From: Clostridia bacterium
GTDB lineage: Bacteria > Bacillota > Clostridia > Oscillospirales > Acutalibacteraceae
Length of the DNA: 64,000 nt
Direction: 5' to 3'
NCBI GenBank assembly: GCA_017465505.1
Contig: JAFTWB010000006.1
Coordinates: forward strand, 219,781-283,780
The stretch's first letter is position 1, and each line of letters opens with the position of its first letter. The translations under genes were made by a program, and so were the position numbers. The notes below the pieces were generated by a model. It was given only the letters and a program-made list of their open reading frames with translations, did not search any database and was not told where the DNA came from. Of the stretch, positions 35,774 through 44,374 are shown in pieces.

Positions 35774-36676
35774 ATGAAAACTCCTATTTTCACAGGTTCA
35801 GGTGTTGCTATTGTAACTCCCATGAATTCTGACGGAAGCGTTAATTATAATGTGTTTGATGAGCTTATTGAGTTTCAGATTGCCAATGGTACCGACGCAA
35901 TTATTGCTTGCGGTACAACAGGCGAGTCTGCAACTCTCTCCGAGAAGGAGCATTGTGAGGTTTTAGAGCACGTTTCCAAGAGAGTTAACGGCAGAATCCC
36001 TGTTATTGCAGGTGCAGGCAGCAACGATACTGCTACTGCTATTGCTCTTTCCAAGGCTGCTCAGAGCTACGGTGCAGACGCAATTCTGTCTGTTACTCCT
36101 TACTACAACAAGACTTCACAGGCAGGTCTTATCCGTCACTTTATGACTATTGCAGACAGTGTTGATATCCCTGTAATTCTTTACAACGTGCCTTCCCGTA
36201 CAGGCTGCAACATCAAGCCCGAAACTTACGCTGAACTTAGTAAGCACGACAATATCGTGGCTACAAAGGAAGCAAACGGCGATATTTCCTCCGTTTCAAA
36301 GACACTTTCTCTTTGCGGAGAGAATCTTGCAGTTTACTCCGGCAATGACGACCAGACAGTACCCTTTATGTCTTTAGGTGCACTTGGCGTTATTTCCGTT
36401 TTCGCTAACATCTGTCCTCAGCAAATGCACGATATTTGCCAGCTTTGCCTTGACAACAACTTTGTAGAGGCAAGCAAGCTTAACTTCAAGTACATTGAGC
36501 TTATGGATATGCTTTTTAGTGATGTTAACCCCATCCCTGTAAAGACTGCAATGAACCTTTTCGGCTTCGATTGCGGCGAGTGCAGACTTCCCCTGGTGCC
36601 TATGAGCTATCACGGCTATCACGATTTGAAGGACTGCCTCAATAAGTACGACCTTATCGGTAAGTACAAGAAATAA
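35774..36676 (+). CDS. dapA: 4-hydroxy-tetrahydrodipicolinate synthase
   Basis: Condenses pyruvate and aspartate semialdehyde in lysine/DAP synthesis. 300 residues: GVAIVTPMNSDGSVNY, GTTGESATL, VTPYYNKTSQAGLIRHF, catalytic Tyr in LYNVPSRTG near 135 and Schiff-base Lys163 in VATKEANGD. 44 bases after asd with GGAGG. Confidence 0.97.
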   Translation: MKTPIFTGSGVAIVTPMNSDGSVNYNVFDELIEFQIANGTDAIIACGTTGESATLSEKEHCEVLEHVSKRVNGRIPVIAGAGSNDTATAIALSKAAQSYGADAILSVTPYYNKTSQAGLIRHFMTIADSVDIPVILYNVPSRTGCNIKPETYAELSKHDNIVATKEANGDISSVSKTLSLCGENLAVYSGNDDQTVPFMSLGALGVISVFANICPQQMHDICQLCLDNNFVEASKLNFKYIELMDMLFSDVNPIPVKTAMNLFGFDCGECRLPLVPMSYHGYHDLKDCLNKYDLIGKYKK

Positions 36677-36689
36677 TTAAGTTTATGGG

Positions 36690-36731
36690 TTTAAGCGTGC
36701 AGAGGTTACTCAGCACGCTTAACTTTTAATA
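36690..36731 (+). terminator. Hairpin between dapA and dapB (terminator or attenuator)
   Basis: TTAAGCGTGC - 12-base loop - GCACGCTTAA followed by CTTTTAAT. The T-run is short, so partial termination or mRNA stabilisation is as likely as full termination. Confidence 0.6.
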
Positions 36732-36744
36732 AGGAGTGTAAAAA

Positions 36745-37497
36745 ATGACGAAAATTCTCATTTGCGGCAGCTCAGGCAAAATGGGTAAGGCTGTTTTTGA
36801 AGCAGCAGAGCGTGACGAAAATGTTCAGATTCTCTGTGGCGTTGACGCTTTCCCTAAGAACGAATTAAGCTTTACCGAATATAAAAGCTTTGATGAGGTT
36901 AAGGAAATCCCTGATGTTGTGGTTGACTTTTCTCACCCTGTGAACCTGGATTCTTTAATTGATTTCTGCACAAAAAATACCATTCCTGCAGTTATCTGCA
37001 CAACAGGTTATTCTCAGGAAGAAATCGAGAAGATTCATAAACTTTCAGAAAGTGTTCCTGTGTTTTACTCAGGCAATATGTCCTTGGGTGTAAACCTTCT
37101 TATCGAGCTTTCAAAGAAAGCAACTGCCGTTTTCGGCTCTGCTTTTGATATTGAAATCGTTGAAAAGCACCATAACCAGAAGATTGACGCTCCCTCTGGC
37201 ACTGCTCTTATGATTGCCGACGCAATCTCCACTGTAATGGACGAAGAGCCTCAGTATGTTTACGACAGACATTCTTACAGAGCAAAGAGAAAGCAGAACG
37301 AAATCGGTATTCACGCAGTTCGCGGCGGTACAATTGTTGGTGAGCACAGTGTTATTTTCGCAGGCAATGACGAAGTTCTCACTATCACTCATCAGGCACA
37401 GAGCAAGTCACTTTTTGCCACAGGTGCGGTAAGTGCGGCAAAGTTTGTTTGCGGCAAGGAACCCAAAATGTATAATATGAGCGATATGCTGGCTTAA
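36745..37497 (+). CDS. dapB: 4-hydroxy-tetrahydrodipicolinate reductase
   Basis: Third enzyme after aspartate semialdehyde in this window's DAP route. 250 residues: ILICGSSGKMGKAVFEAA (glycine motif reads GSSGKMG), VDFSHP, CTTGYS, SGNMSLGVN, and the EKHHNQKIDAPSGTA signature near 139-153 with catalytic His and Lys. Ribosome site AAGGAG. Confidence 0.97.
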   Translation: MTKILICGSSGKMGKAVFEAAERDENVQILCGVDAFPKNELSFTEYKSFDEVKEIPDVVVDFSHPVNLDSLIDFCTKNTIPAVICTTGYSQEEIEKIHKLSESVPVFYSGNMSLGVNLLIELSKKATAVFGSAFDIEIVEKHHNQKIDAPSGTALMIADAISTVMDEEPQYVYDRHSYRAKRKQNEIGIHAVRGGTIVGEHSVIFAGNDEVLTITHQAQSKSLFATGAVSAAKFVCGKEPKMYNMSDMLA

Positions 37498-37508
37498 CTT
37501 TTAATTAA

Positions 37509-37567
37509 CACCTCGTAGTTTCAGACATAGTATGTATTGACTAAGTCTAAAATTATGAGGTGTTTTT
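37509..37567 (+). promoter_or_regulatory. Terminator-like hairpin that also covers the DUF3343 ribosome site
   Basis: CACCTCGTA-n-TTT-n-AGAC pairs with GTCT-AAA-n-TATGAGGTG over ~16 positions (one G-U), followed by TTTTT. The 3' arm GAGGTG is the Shine-Dalgarno of the next gene (ATG 37570). So the same hairpin could end dapB transcription and hide the DUF3343 start. Confidence 0.6.
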
Positions 37568-37569
37568 AT

Positions 37570-37800
37570 ATGAATGAAAGTAAAATAATAAATTTATCCA
37601 GCATAACCTATGCAACAAAAGGGAGAAATCTGCTTTATAAATTCGGAATCCACGCAGATATTATCAAAAGCCCTTCCGTAAGCGGTCAGCCTTCCTGCGG
37701 ATACAGTCTTGTTGTGCCATATAAAGGCGAAGCTGCGGCTGAACTTCTCAGAAAAAAAGGTTTTAAAATACTTTCCGTTTCCGAGGGTGAAGACTTTTGA
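37570..37800 (+). CDS. DUF3343 protein (putative Se/S carrier)
   Basis: 76 residues from ATG 37570, seven bases after GAGGTG. DUF3343 pattern: a conserved S/T-rich start (LSSITYATKGRNLLYKFG), SVSGQPSCGYSLVV with one Cys, and GEAAAELLRKKGFKI. Family members are thought to carry selenium or sulfur and are commonly beside cysteine-desulfurase-like genes, as here: its TGA overlaps the TTG start of the desulfurase. Confidence 0.82.
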   Translation: MNESKIINLSSITYATKGRNLLYKFGIHADIIKSPSVSGQPSCGYSLVVPYKGEAAAELLRKKGFKILSVSEGEDF

Positions 37801-38948
37801 TATATTTTGACAATGCAGCCACGACCTATCCCAAGCCTCAAAGCGTAATACTTGCAAGTAATAACGCTTTGAAAAATTCCGCAAATCCGGGCAGGTCGGG
37901 GTATAAATCTTCCTTGAAAGCCTCGGAACTTATATTTGATTGCAGACAGAAAGCGGCGGATTTTTTCTCTCTTAAAGATGTTGAAAACTGTATACTGACT
38001 CCATCCTGTACAGTTTCCCTTAACACGGTTATTTACGGCACTCTGAAAAAGGGTGATCATTGCGTTATTTCTTCCCTTGAGCATAATTCTGTTCTCAGAC
38101 CTGTTAAAAAGCTTAAGGATATGGGAGTTATATCTTATGATGTAGCTGAAGTTTTCTATGATGATGAAGATAAAACCCTTGAGTCTTTTCGTAAATGTAT
38201 GAATGACAAAACCAAGCTTGTTATCGCAACTCACGCTTCAAATGTTTTCGGCATAAAGCTTCCTGTGAAGCGAATAGGGGCGCTTTGTAAGTTTTACGGA
38301 GTGCTTTTTTGTCTGGATTGTGCCCAGAGTGCAGGAGTAACACCTATTGATATAAATGAAATCGGTGCGGATTTTTTATGCGTGCCTGGGCATAAGGGTT
38401 TGTACGGTCCTATGGGTACAGGTCTTCTACTGATAAATACAGAAAAAATCCCAAGCTCTCTATATCAAGGTGGGACAGGTTCTTCAAATCTGGACTTTTC
38501 TGAGCCTGATATTCTGCCCGATAAATTTGAATCGGGAACTCTTAATCTTTCAGGTTTTGCAGGGCTGAGTAAGGGCATAGACTTTGTAAATTCAAAAACT
38601 ATACCAAAAATTCACAGTTATGAAATGAGTATTATAAAAAGGGTATATAACTCACTAAAATCAATGAAAAACGTTGAACTTTATACCTCTGAGCCCGACA
38701 GTAAGCGTTTTGTTCCGCTTATGTCCTTTAATATTAAAGATAAAGACCCTGCAAGGGTTTCGGCAGTTCTTGACAAGGAGTTTGGCATTTGTGTAAGAAG
38801 CGGCTTTCACTGTAGCCCTATAGCTCATAAATATATGTCAACAGGAGAAAAGGGCACTGTTAGGCTTTGTCCGTCGGTATTTACCACCTCTTTTGAAACT
38901 GACAAACTTATCAATGCAGTATATTTAATGTCTAAAAGCAAAAAATAA
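37797..38948 (+). CDS. Cysteine desulfurase family protein
   Basis: PLP enzyme of aminotransferase class V, SufS/CsdB-like subfamily. 383 residues from TTG 37797. IYFDNAATTYPKP at the N-terminus, the PLP Lys in VPGHKGLYGPMGTG near 198, and the catalytic Cys in CVRSGFHCSPIAHK near 338. Overlap with DUF3343 implies coupled translation and a shared sulfur/selenium delivery role; no selD/selA-type genes are in the window, so which element is moved is open. Confidence 0.9.
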   Translation: MIYFDNAATTYPKPQSVILASNNALKNSANPGRSGYKSSLKASELIFDCRQKAADFFSLKDVENCILTPSCTVSLNTVIYGTLKKGDHCVISSLEHNSVLRPVKKLKDMGVISYDVAEVFYDDEDKTLESFRKCMNDKTKLVIATHASNVFGIKLPVKRIGALCKFYGVLFCLDCAQSAGVTPIDINEIGADFLCVPGHKGLYGPMGTGLLLINTEKIPSSLYQGGTGSSNLDFSEPDILPDKFESGTLNLSGFAGLSKGIDFVNSKTIPKIHSYEMSIIKRVYNSLKSMKNVELYTSEPDSKRFVPLMSFNIKDKDPARVSAVLDKEFGICVRSGFHCSPIAHKYMSTGEKGTVRLCPSVFTTSFETDKLINAVYLMSKSKK

Positions 38949-38979
38949 CAAAATATTGTTGCAATCCATCCGCTAAAAT

Positions 38980-38996
38980 GTTACACTTATTGTGTA
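38980..38996 (+). promoter_or_regulatory. Palindrome upstream of cdaA
   Basis: TTACAC-TTATT-GTGTAA, perfect six-base arms, 20 bases before the cdaA start codon. May be an operator or an mRNA hairpin; a TAAAAT lies just upstream (38973-38978) without a good -35. Confidence 0.45.
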
Positions 38997-39016
38997 ATAT
39001 TGTTGGAGGAAGTTAT

Positions 39017-39904
39017 ATGCATATTATTGGCCAATGGTTTAATGATTTTATAGCATTGATGAGCACCTTCAGGTTTAACGACCTGATTGACATTTTGCTT
39101 ATTTCTTTGCTTATTTACAGTGTGTTAAAGCTTATTAGAGATACCCGTGCCGAGCAGCTCCTTAAGGGCCTTTTGTTTATTTTTGTTATTTATGTTTTTG
39201 CTATGCTTCTTGACCTGATGATGGTCACCACCATTATCAGGGTAGTGTTTGAATCGGCGGTTGTCCTTATAGTTATTGTTTTTCAGCCTGAAATCCGAAA
39301 AGCTCTCGAGCAGCTTGGCAGAAGTAAATTTGCCAAGACCTACAAGATGATTTTTCAGGGCGGCTTAATCAGCGACGCTGAGCGTGAGGACATCTACAAA
39401 TCTATTGTTGATGTTGCAGATTCCGCCATACTTTTCAGCCATACAAAAACAGGTGCGCTCTTTGTTTTTGAGCGAGAAACTCACCTTACCGATATCGCCG
39501 CAACAGGCACAGAGCTTAATTCTCTTACCTCTACTGCCGTTTTCGGCAATTTGTTTTTCAACAAAGCACCCCTTCACGACGGTGCTTGTATCATCCGACA
39601 GGGCAAAATCTATGCCGCAGGATGTATCCTGCCCCTTAACAGTAACGAAATCCGCTATACAGGTGTAGGCACTCGTCACAGAGCGGCCTTGGGTGTTTCC
39701 GAGGTTTCCGACGCCGTTGTTGTGGTCGTTTCAGAGGAAACAGGTATTATTTCCATTGCAGTTGACGGCACTCTCAAGCGTAACTTTGGGAGAGATGATT
39801 TAATTATCACCCTACAGAATCTTCTCATTCCCGAAGAGGTTGAAAAGCCTGCTGACAGATTTAAAAAGGTTGCAAAAAGGAGAGTGAAGAAGGATGAAAA
39901 ATAA
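39017..39904 (+). CDS. cdaA: Diadenylate cyclase CdaA
   Basis: Makes the second messenger c-di-AMP from two ATP. 295 residues from ATG 39017, seven bases after GGAGG. Three N-terminal membrane helices up to about 95, linker QPEIRKALEQLGR, then the DAC domain with the catalytic DGA in NKAPLHDGACII near 187 and RHR in GTRHRAALG near 218. Followed by its regulator cdaR with an 11-base overlap. Confidence 0.96.
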   Translation: MHIIGQWFNDFIALMSTFRFNDLIDILLISLLIYSVLKLIRDTRAEQLLKGLLFIFVIYVFAMLLDLMMVTTIIRVVFESAVVLIVIVFQPEIRKALEQLGRSKFAKTYKMIFQGGLISDAEREDIYKSIVDVADSAILFSHTKTGALFVFERETHLTDIAATGTELNSLTSTAVFGNLFFNKAPLHDGACIIRQGKIYAAGCILPLNSNEIRYTGVGTRHRAALGVSEVSDAVVVVVSEETGIISIAVDGTLKRNFGRDDLIITLQNLLIPEEVEKPADRFKKVAKRRVKKDEK

Positions 39905-41162
39905 GTCTTTATTCAGTCGCTTTTTGCAGAATAAAAAGGTTCTTTTTATTGTATCTGTTGTTTTTGCCTTTATTTTCTGGATTCTTACTGCGGATAATAT
40001 TACAAAAACCTTTACAGAAATCCCACTCAAATACAGTCTTCCCGAAACAGTTGCACAGGAGCTTGAGATTTTCAGTTCAAGCGACGATGCAGTTTCTGTC
40101 ACTGTGGATGGCAAGCGAGTTGTTGTAGACGCTTTAAGCCCTGATAATTTTACAGCAACTATTGATTTATCCGATGTTACCGAAGCAGGGGAGAAAAGCT
40201 ACGAGGTTTCGGTTAAATGCTCGGAAAATCTTAACCTCGATATTTCCAAAATTGAACCTGCTAATGTCACAGTAATGATTGACCGTCCTATGACTAAAAC
40301 TGTTGAGGTAAAGTATGACTTCACATATTTTCCGGAGGGGTATTATGTGGATAACAACATCCCTGCAACGGTAGAAGTAACAGGTCCTGAAAGCTATGTT
40401 AAACAGGTTAAATGTGCCTATATCGGTGGTAATGTCAACTCTCACAACGGCTCTACTGTAACAAATAATTATAAAATTGCTCTTTATGACAATGAGAATC
40501 CTCACAGTAGTGAGGCGAATATAATCGATAACGAATATATTACCTTGAGCTATACCAATGTTGATGTTACTTTCCGTTATCTGAAACTTAAAGAGAATGT
40601 ACCTTTCAGCATTAAAAACGATGAGGGTCTTGTTATTGGCAGCACCTATTTTTCTACAAGTCCAAAAAGTCTTAACGTTGCAGTGCCTGAATCAGCTCTT
40701 GACGAAAATGGCGAGCTTGATTCAATCTCCATTGATATCGGCAGTCTTTCAAAATTCAAAAACGAAACCTATAATGACACAGTAAATGTTGATGAAATTC
40801 TGGGTAAAGACATTATAAATAAAAGCGATGGAATTGAAAAAATCGGATACAGACTTGATTTCTCAGCACTTGAATCCAAGACTATTGAAGTTCCTGCCTC
40901 AAGATGTTTTGCAGAGAATATGCCCGACGGCTACACCTTTAACCATCCTTCCGATAAAATCAGTGTTGTTGTAGTTGGTACCAAAAAAGCTCTGGACGCT
41001 CTCGACCCGGAGAAGGTCGATATCGTATTTGATTTTGAAACAGTAAAGCCCTCAACAGACAAATACGTTGATGTACCTGTTAAGGTTAACCTTAACGTTG
41101 ACGGTTTGTGTTGGGCATACCGTCAGTCAGGCACATACAGTGTGCTAATGGCTGCTCTTTAA
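39894..41162 (+). CDS. cdaR: CdaR/YbbR-like regulator of c-di-AMP synthase
   Basis: Membrane-anchored protein with extracellular YbbR repeats that modulates CdaA. 422 residues: one helix near 17-33 (VLFIVSVVFAFIFWIL), then about four YbbR-type beta repeats (for example TFTEIPLKYSLPETVAQE, KTVEVKYDFTYFPEGYYV, and KTIEVPASRCFAENMPDGY). Overlaps cdaA. No glmM follows; in many Firmicutes cdaA-cdaR-glmM form one operon, so this arrangement is a partial version. Confidence 0.93.
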   Translation: MKNKSLFSRFLQNKKVLFIVSVVFAFIFWILTADNITKTFTEIPLKYSLPETVAQELEIFSSSDDAVSVTVDGKRVVVDALSPDNFTATIDLSDVTEAGEKSYEVSVKCSENLNLDISKIEPANVTVMIDRPMTKTVEVKYDFTYFPEGYYVDNNIPATVEVTGPESYVKQVKCAYIGGNVNSHNGSTVTNNYKIALYDNENPHSSEANIIDNEYITLSYTNVDVTFRYLKLKENVPFSIKNDEGLVIGSTYFSTSPKSLNVAVPESALDENGELDSISIDIGSLSKFKNETYNDTVNVDEILGKDIINKSDGIEKIGYRLDFSALESKTIEVPASRCFAENMPDGYTFNHPSDKISVVVVGTKKALDALDPEKVDIVFDFETVKPSTDKYVDVPVKVNLNVDGLCWAYRQSGTYSVLMAAL

Positions 41163-41171
41163 ACTAAAATT

Positions 41172-41203
41172 GCCACAGAGTGAAAGCTCTGTGGCTTTTT
41201 GTC
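41172..41203 (+). terminator. Intrinsic terminator of cdaA-cdaR
   Basis: GCCACAGAG - TGAAA - CTCTGTGGC followed by TTTTT. Confidence 0.92.
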
Positions 41204-41213
41204 AGGTGATTTT

Positions 41214-41831
41214 ATGAGTAATAATAAATCCATATTCCTTCGTCTTGTGAAGCTTGAGGACGCTGAAACTCTGGCTCAGATATATAAGCCTTATGTAGAA
41301 AATACTGCCGTTTCCTTTGAATACACCTCTCCTGATAAAGCAGAGTTTGAAAGAAGAATTAAAGAGAAAATCTCAACTTATCCTTATATCGTTGCAGAGT
41401 ATGATGGCGAAATAGTAGGATATTGCTATGCTTCAAGATTCTTACCAAGACCTGCCTACATCCATAGTGTAGAAACCACAGTTTACATCAAAAAGGATTT
41501 TCACAGAGGCGGAGTAGGGAAGACTCTTTATCTTGCTTTGGAAAAACTTCTTGCTCTTCAGAATGTCATAAGTCTTAACGCCTGTATAGCTTGTGCGGAT
41601 AAAGATGACGAAACCCTAAATAACAATTCTCTTCATTTTCATAGCGCTATGGGTTACAGATATGTTGGCAGGTTTAACGCCTCGGGGTATAAATTCGGCA
41701 GATTCTATGATATGGTCTGGTTTGAAAAGCTTATTGCAGAGCCTGTAGCTCCTTTTGGCGAGTTTATACCATTTTCTCAGCTTTTAAGCGAGGCACAAGC
41801 GGTTTTATCAGAAATTAACAGCCGTTTATAA
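41214..41831 (+). CDS. GNAT family N-acetyltransferase
   Basis: 205 residues. Phosphinothricin-acetyltransferase-like GNAT: LRLVKLEDAETLAQIYKPYVENTAVSFEYTSP, acetyl-CoA loop HRGGVGKTLYLALE near 100, and HFHSAMGYRYVGRFNASGYKFGRFYDMVW. Acetylates an amine, in this subgroup often an amino acid or analogue; the substrate is not readable. The start at 41214 follows CAGGTGA, located right after the cdaR terminator, so it depends on read-through or an unseen promoter. Confidence 0.88.
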   Translation: MSNNKSIFLRLVKLEDAETLAQIYKPYVENTAVSFEYTSPDKAEFERRIKEKISTYPYIVAEYDGEIVGYCYASRFLPRPAYIHSVETTVYIKKDFHRGGVGKTLYLALEKLLALQNVISLNACIACADKDDETLNNNSLHFHSAMGYRYVGRFNASGYKFGRFYDMVWFEKLIAEPVAPFGEFIPFSQLLSEAQAVLSEINSRL

Positions 41832-41832
41832 C

Positions 41833-41876
41833 AAAACTGTAAACTAAAGTAACCAAAACTGTAAACTAAAGTAACC
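41833..41876 (+). repeat. Two perfect tandem copies of a 22-base unit
   Basis: Each unit starts AAAACTGTAAA and ends AAGTAACC (41833-41854 and 41855-41876). They end 9 bases upstream of the pseudokinase -35 box. 22 bases is two helical turns, the spacing expected for two regulator molecules on one DNA face. Confidence 0.85.
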
Positions 41877-41885
41877 TAAACCCCC

Positions 41886-41915
41886 TTGAAATTTATATGT
41901 GTAAAGTGGTATACT
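41886..41915 (+). promoter_or_regulatory. Promoter of the pseudokinase gene
   Basis: -35 TTGAAA (41886-41891), 18-base spacer, -10 TATACT (41910-41915), directly downstream of the tandem repeat. Confidence 0.7.
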
Positions 41916-41961
41916 AATATAAATAATTATGTCCAATTGTTTTTGACAGGAGATGATTTGA

Positions 41962-43617
41962 GTGTCATTATGTATCGGTTGTATGCGTGAAATCGCAGAT
42001 AACGTTATATGTCCTCATTGTTCATTTGATAATACCAAGCAGCAGACTGCACCTTTGCTTCCTTATGGTACAGTTCTTGAAAAGCGTTATATCATCGGCA
42101 AGGAAGTTGAAATCAACAGCGAGAGCACACGCTACATCGCTTTTGACAGAGAAAACTCCGACAGAGTCTACATAAGAGAGTTCCTGCCTGCCGGTTATAT
42201 CTCCCGTGAGCCTATGAAGGCGAGTGTTTATGTGGATCAGTCCCGTAAAGAAGTTTACGAAAAGCTCTTAACAGACTTTGAAAAGCTTTTCACCTTCCTT
42301 TCTACAATTTCAGATATGTCTGCAATGAATGAGATTTATACAATCTTCCGTGCCAACAACACCTGTTACGTTGTTGAGAAATGCGAAGAGGTCATCTCAT
42401 TTGAAGAATATATCGCTCATAAGGGCGGTCATATTGAGTGGGAAGACGCAAGACCTCTCTTTATGCCTGTGATTTCTCTTCTTGAAACACTTCATAAAAA
42501 TGGTTATGGCCATTATGCTATTTCTCCCTCCAATATTCACATCACCCGTTCGGGCAAGGCTCTTCTTTTTGGCTTTGCTTCCATTGGTGCAAGAAAGACA
42601 GGCTCTCTCTTGAAACCTCAGCTTATTTCAGGTTGTGCTGCTCCCGAGCAGTATGAGAATAATTTTCCCATTGACGCTATTACCGATATTTACGGCTTTA
42701 TGGCTACTCTTTTCTTCGCTCTGACAGGCTCTCTGCCTGCAAATGCAAAGGAGCGAATCACCAATGGTGTGTTACTTATGAACACAAACACCGTAAAAAG
42801 ATTGCCTCCTCACGTTGTAACCGCTTTAGCCAGCGGCTTGCAGGTTAAACGTGAAAACCGTATTACTGATTTTATAGAGCTGAGAAGTCAGCTTTCCGTA
42901 GCACCTGCCGTTAAGGCAATTCAGGATGAAATCAGCCGTACCGCAAGTATGGCAAATGTAAATAAACCCAAGAAAAAGCGTCACGGAATGTCGCCTCTTT
43001 CTGTGGGAATTATTGTTTTTGTTGCAACCCTTGCTATCAGTATGGCAATCGGTTTTGCAGTTTTAGGTGCAATGTACCCTGAAACTCCTCAAAGCACAGA
43101 GCCCACAGGCTCAGCCTCGTCTGAGGAAACCAATCCGCCTCCTGTAACAGAAGCAGGTTGGACAGGGCCTACCCTTGAGGATTACAAAGGTGAGGACTAC
43201 GACACAGTAAGCAAATTTCTTCTTCAAGAGTATAATATTACCACCTACAAGCAGGCTTATACCGATTCAAGGGACGGCTACAGCGATGATATTGACGAAG
43301 GCTGTATCATTTCGCAGAATCTTGCCAAGGGTACACCCATTGATGTTGAAAGCGGTATGGTTATTGTTTTCAAAGTCAGCAAAGGCTCACTTGAAACCGA
43401 GCTTCCCAATGTTAAGGATATGACCCTCAGTGCCGCTGCTACAAAGCTTGCAAATATGGGCTTTACAGTTTATACAGACCCTACAGGTGAGCATAGCGAC
43501 GAGATTGCCACAGGTAATGTTATTGGTTATCGTGATTACGAAGCAGGCGACGAAGTTGCTCCCAACACCGAAATTTACCTTGTGCTCAGCCTTGGCAAAG
43601 AGGAAAAAACAAACTAA
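41962..43617 (+). CDS. Zinc-ribbon/pseudokinase/PASTA membrane protein
   Basis: 551 residues from GTG 41962. Order: zinc ribbon C4-x2-C7...C17-x2-C20; a Ser/Thr-kinase-like domain from about 35 to 315; basic linker NKPKKKRHG; one membrane helix near 345-370; a Thr/Ser/Pro-rich external linker; two PASTA-like repeats (near 395-470 and 473-545, the latter with ELPNVKDMTLSAAATKLANMGF). The kinase core is degenerate: no glycine-rich loop (VEINSESTRY), the HRD-type loop reads HYAISPSN near 183, and the DFG position reads LFGFAS. Hence catalytically dead or changed, probably a cell-wall or muropeptide sensor or scaffold (inference). Has its own promoter and terminator. Confidence 0.85.
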   Translation: MSLCIGCMREIADNVICPHCSFDNTKQQTAPLLPYGTVLEKRYIIGKEVEINSESTRYIAFDRENSDRVYIREFLPAGYISREPMKASVYVDQSRKEVYEKLLTDFEKLFTFLSTISDMSAMNEIYTIFRANNTCYVVEKCEEVISFEEYIAHKGGHIEWEDARPLFMPVISLLETLHKNGYGHYAISPSNIHITRSGKALLFGFASIGARKTGSLLKPQLISGCAAPEQYENNFPIDAITDIYGFMATLFFALTGSLPANAKERITNGVLLMNTNTVKRLPPHVVTALASGLQVKRENRITDFIELRSQLSVAPAVKAIQDEISRTASMANVNKPKKKRHGMSPLSVGIIVFVATLAISMAIGFAVLGAMYPETPQSTEPTGSASSEETNPPPVTEAGWTGPTLEDYKGEDYDTVSKFLLQEYNITTYKQAYTDSRDGYSDDIDEGCIISQNLAKGTPIDVESGMVIVFKVSKGSLETELPNVKDMTLSAAATKLANMGFTVYTDPTGEHSDEIATGNVIGYRDYEAGDEVAPNTEIYLVLSLGKEEKTN

Positions 43618-43620
43618 AAT

Positions 43621-43652
43621 AAAAAGGTGGGAATATAATCCCACCTTTTTCT
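43621..43652. terminator. Bidirectional intrinsic terminator
   Basis: AAAAAGGTGGGA - ATATAA - TCCCACCTTTTT; between the pseudokinase and the convergent Xre gene. Confidence 0.9.
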
Positions 43653-43655
43653 GAA

Positions 43656-44348
43656 TTATCTTGCTTTTGATTTTAGTTTGTTTTCTGAGTGCTGTATAAG
43701 ATTGAAAAGAGAGCTGGCAAGCTTGGGGTAATCCTCTGTAATGTTTTCACTGGAATAATCTATGCTACTGAGCTTTTCAATATAATCGTGAGTATTATTA
43801 TAATCTGTAGAAGCTTCAAACTTGGTGGAGTACACCTTCATCTGGGCTTCGCTGAATCCTGCATAGGTTGAGCGAGGAATAGCAAACATACTCTGATGGT
43901 TTTCTTTATTAGCAGAATAAAGTCCTCTGAAAACCTTGTATAAAGCTAACATCAGATAGTTCGAAACATTAGCAGTTAGACTTTTGTTGTTGGCTTTTAT
44001 GAGCATATCGTATATGATTGTAAGAGTATTGCTGAGAATTTTCTTATTAAGCAGTGGAACCAATGAGGCTTTTGCGCCTTGTTGCTCTAAACTGTCTTCG
44101 GCTTCGGGTATATCTTCAAACCTGAGCATAGCACCCGTCCTTTCGGGAGTTCTGCCTAAAAGAAAGTCGCAGCTCACAGAATAGTAATCAGAAACCTTTA
44201 TTAAAAAATCCAAGCCACATTCTCTTATGCCTTTCTCGTAGTGAGAAAGCAGAGCCTGGGATATTCCCAGCTCCTGAGCCGCTTGCTTTTGAGAAAGTTT
44301 CTTTTCCTTTCTCAGCATTGTAATAATACGTGGAAAATCCTTATTCAT
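43656..44348 (-). CDS. Xre family transcriptional regulator
   Basis: 230 residues. N-terminal helix-turn-helix (RIITMLRKEKKLSQKQAAQELGISQALLSHYEKG), then DYYSVSCDFLLGRTPERTG typical for Clostridial Xre regulators, and a mostly helical C-terminal domain of unknown fold. It faces the histidine-phosphatase gene from a shared intergenic region and converges with the pseudokinase gene. Likely targets are itself and neighbours; see the shared ACTGTAA motif. Confidence 0.85.
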   Translation of the reverse strand: MNKDFPRIITMLRKEKKLSQKQAAQELGISQALLSHYEKGIRECGLDFLIKVSDYYSVSCDFLLGRTPERTGAMLRFEDIPEAEDSLEQQGAKASLVPLLNKKILSNTLTIIYDMLIKANNKSLTANVSNYLMLALYKVFRGLYSANKENHQSMFAIPRSTYAGFSEAQMKVYSTKFEASTDYNNTHDYIEKLSSIDYSSENITEDYPKLASSLFNLIQHSENKLKSKAR

Positions 44349-44374
44349 ACTACCAACTCACTTTCTATACTTAC

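Noticed and set aside
41833-41876. Tandem repeat as a minimal CRISPR array
   Set aside because: The two 22-base copies are directly adjacent with no spacer and there are no cas genes; position before a promoter fits a regulatory site.
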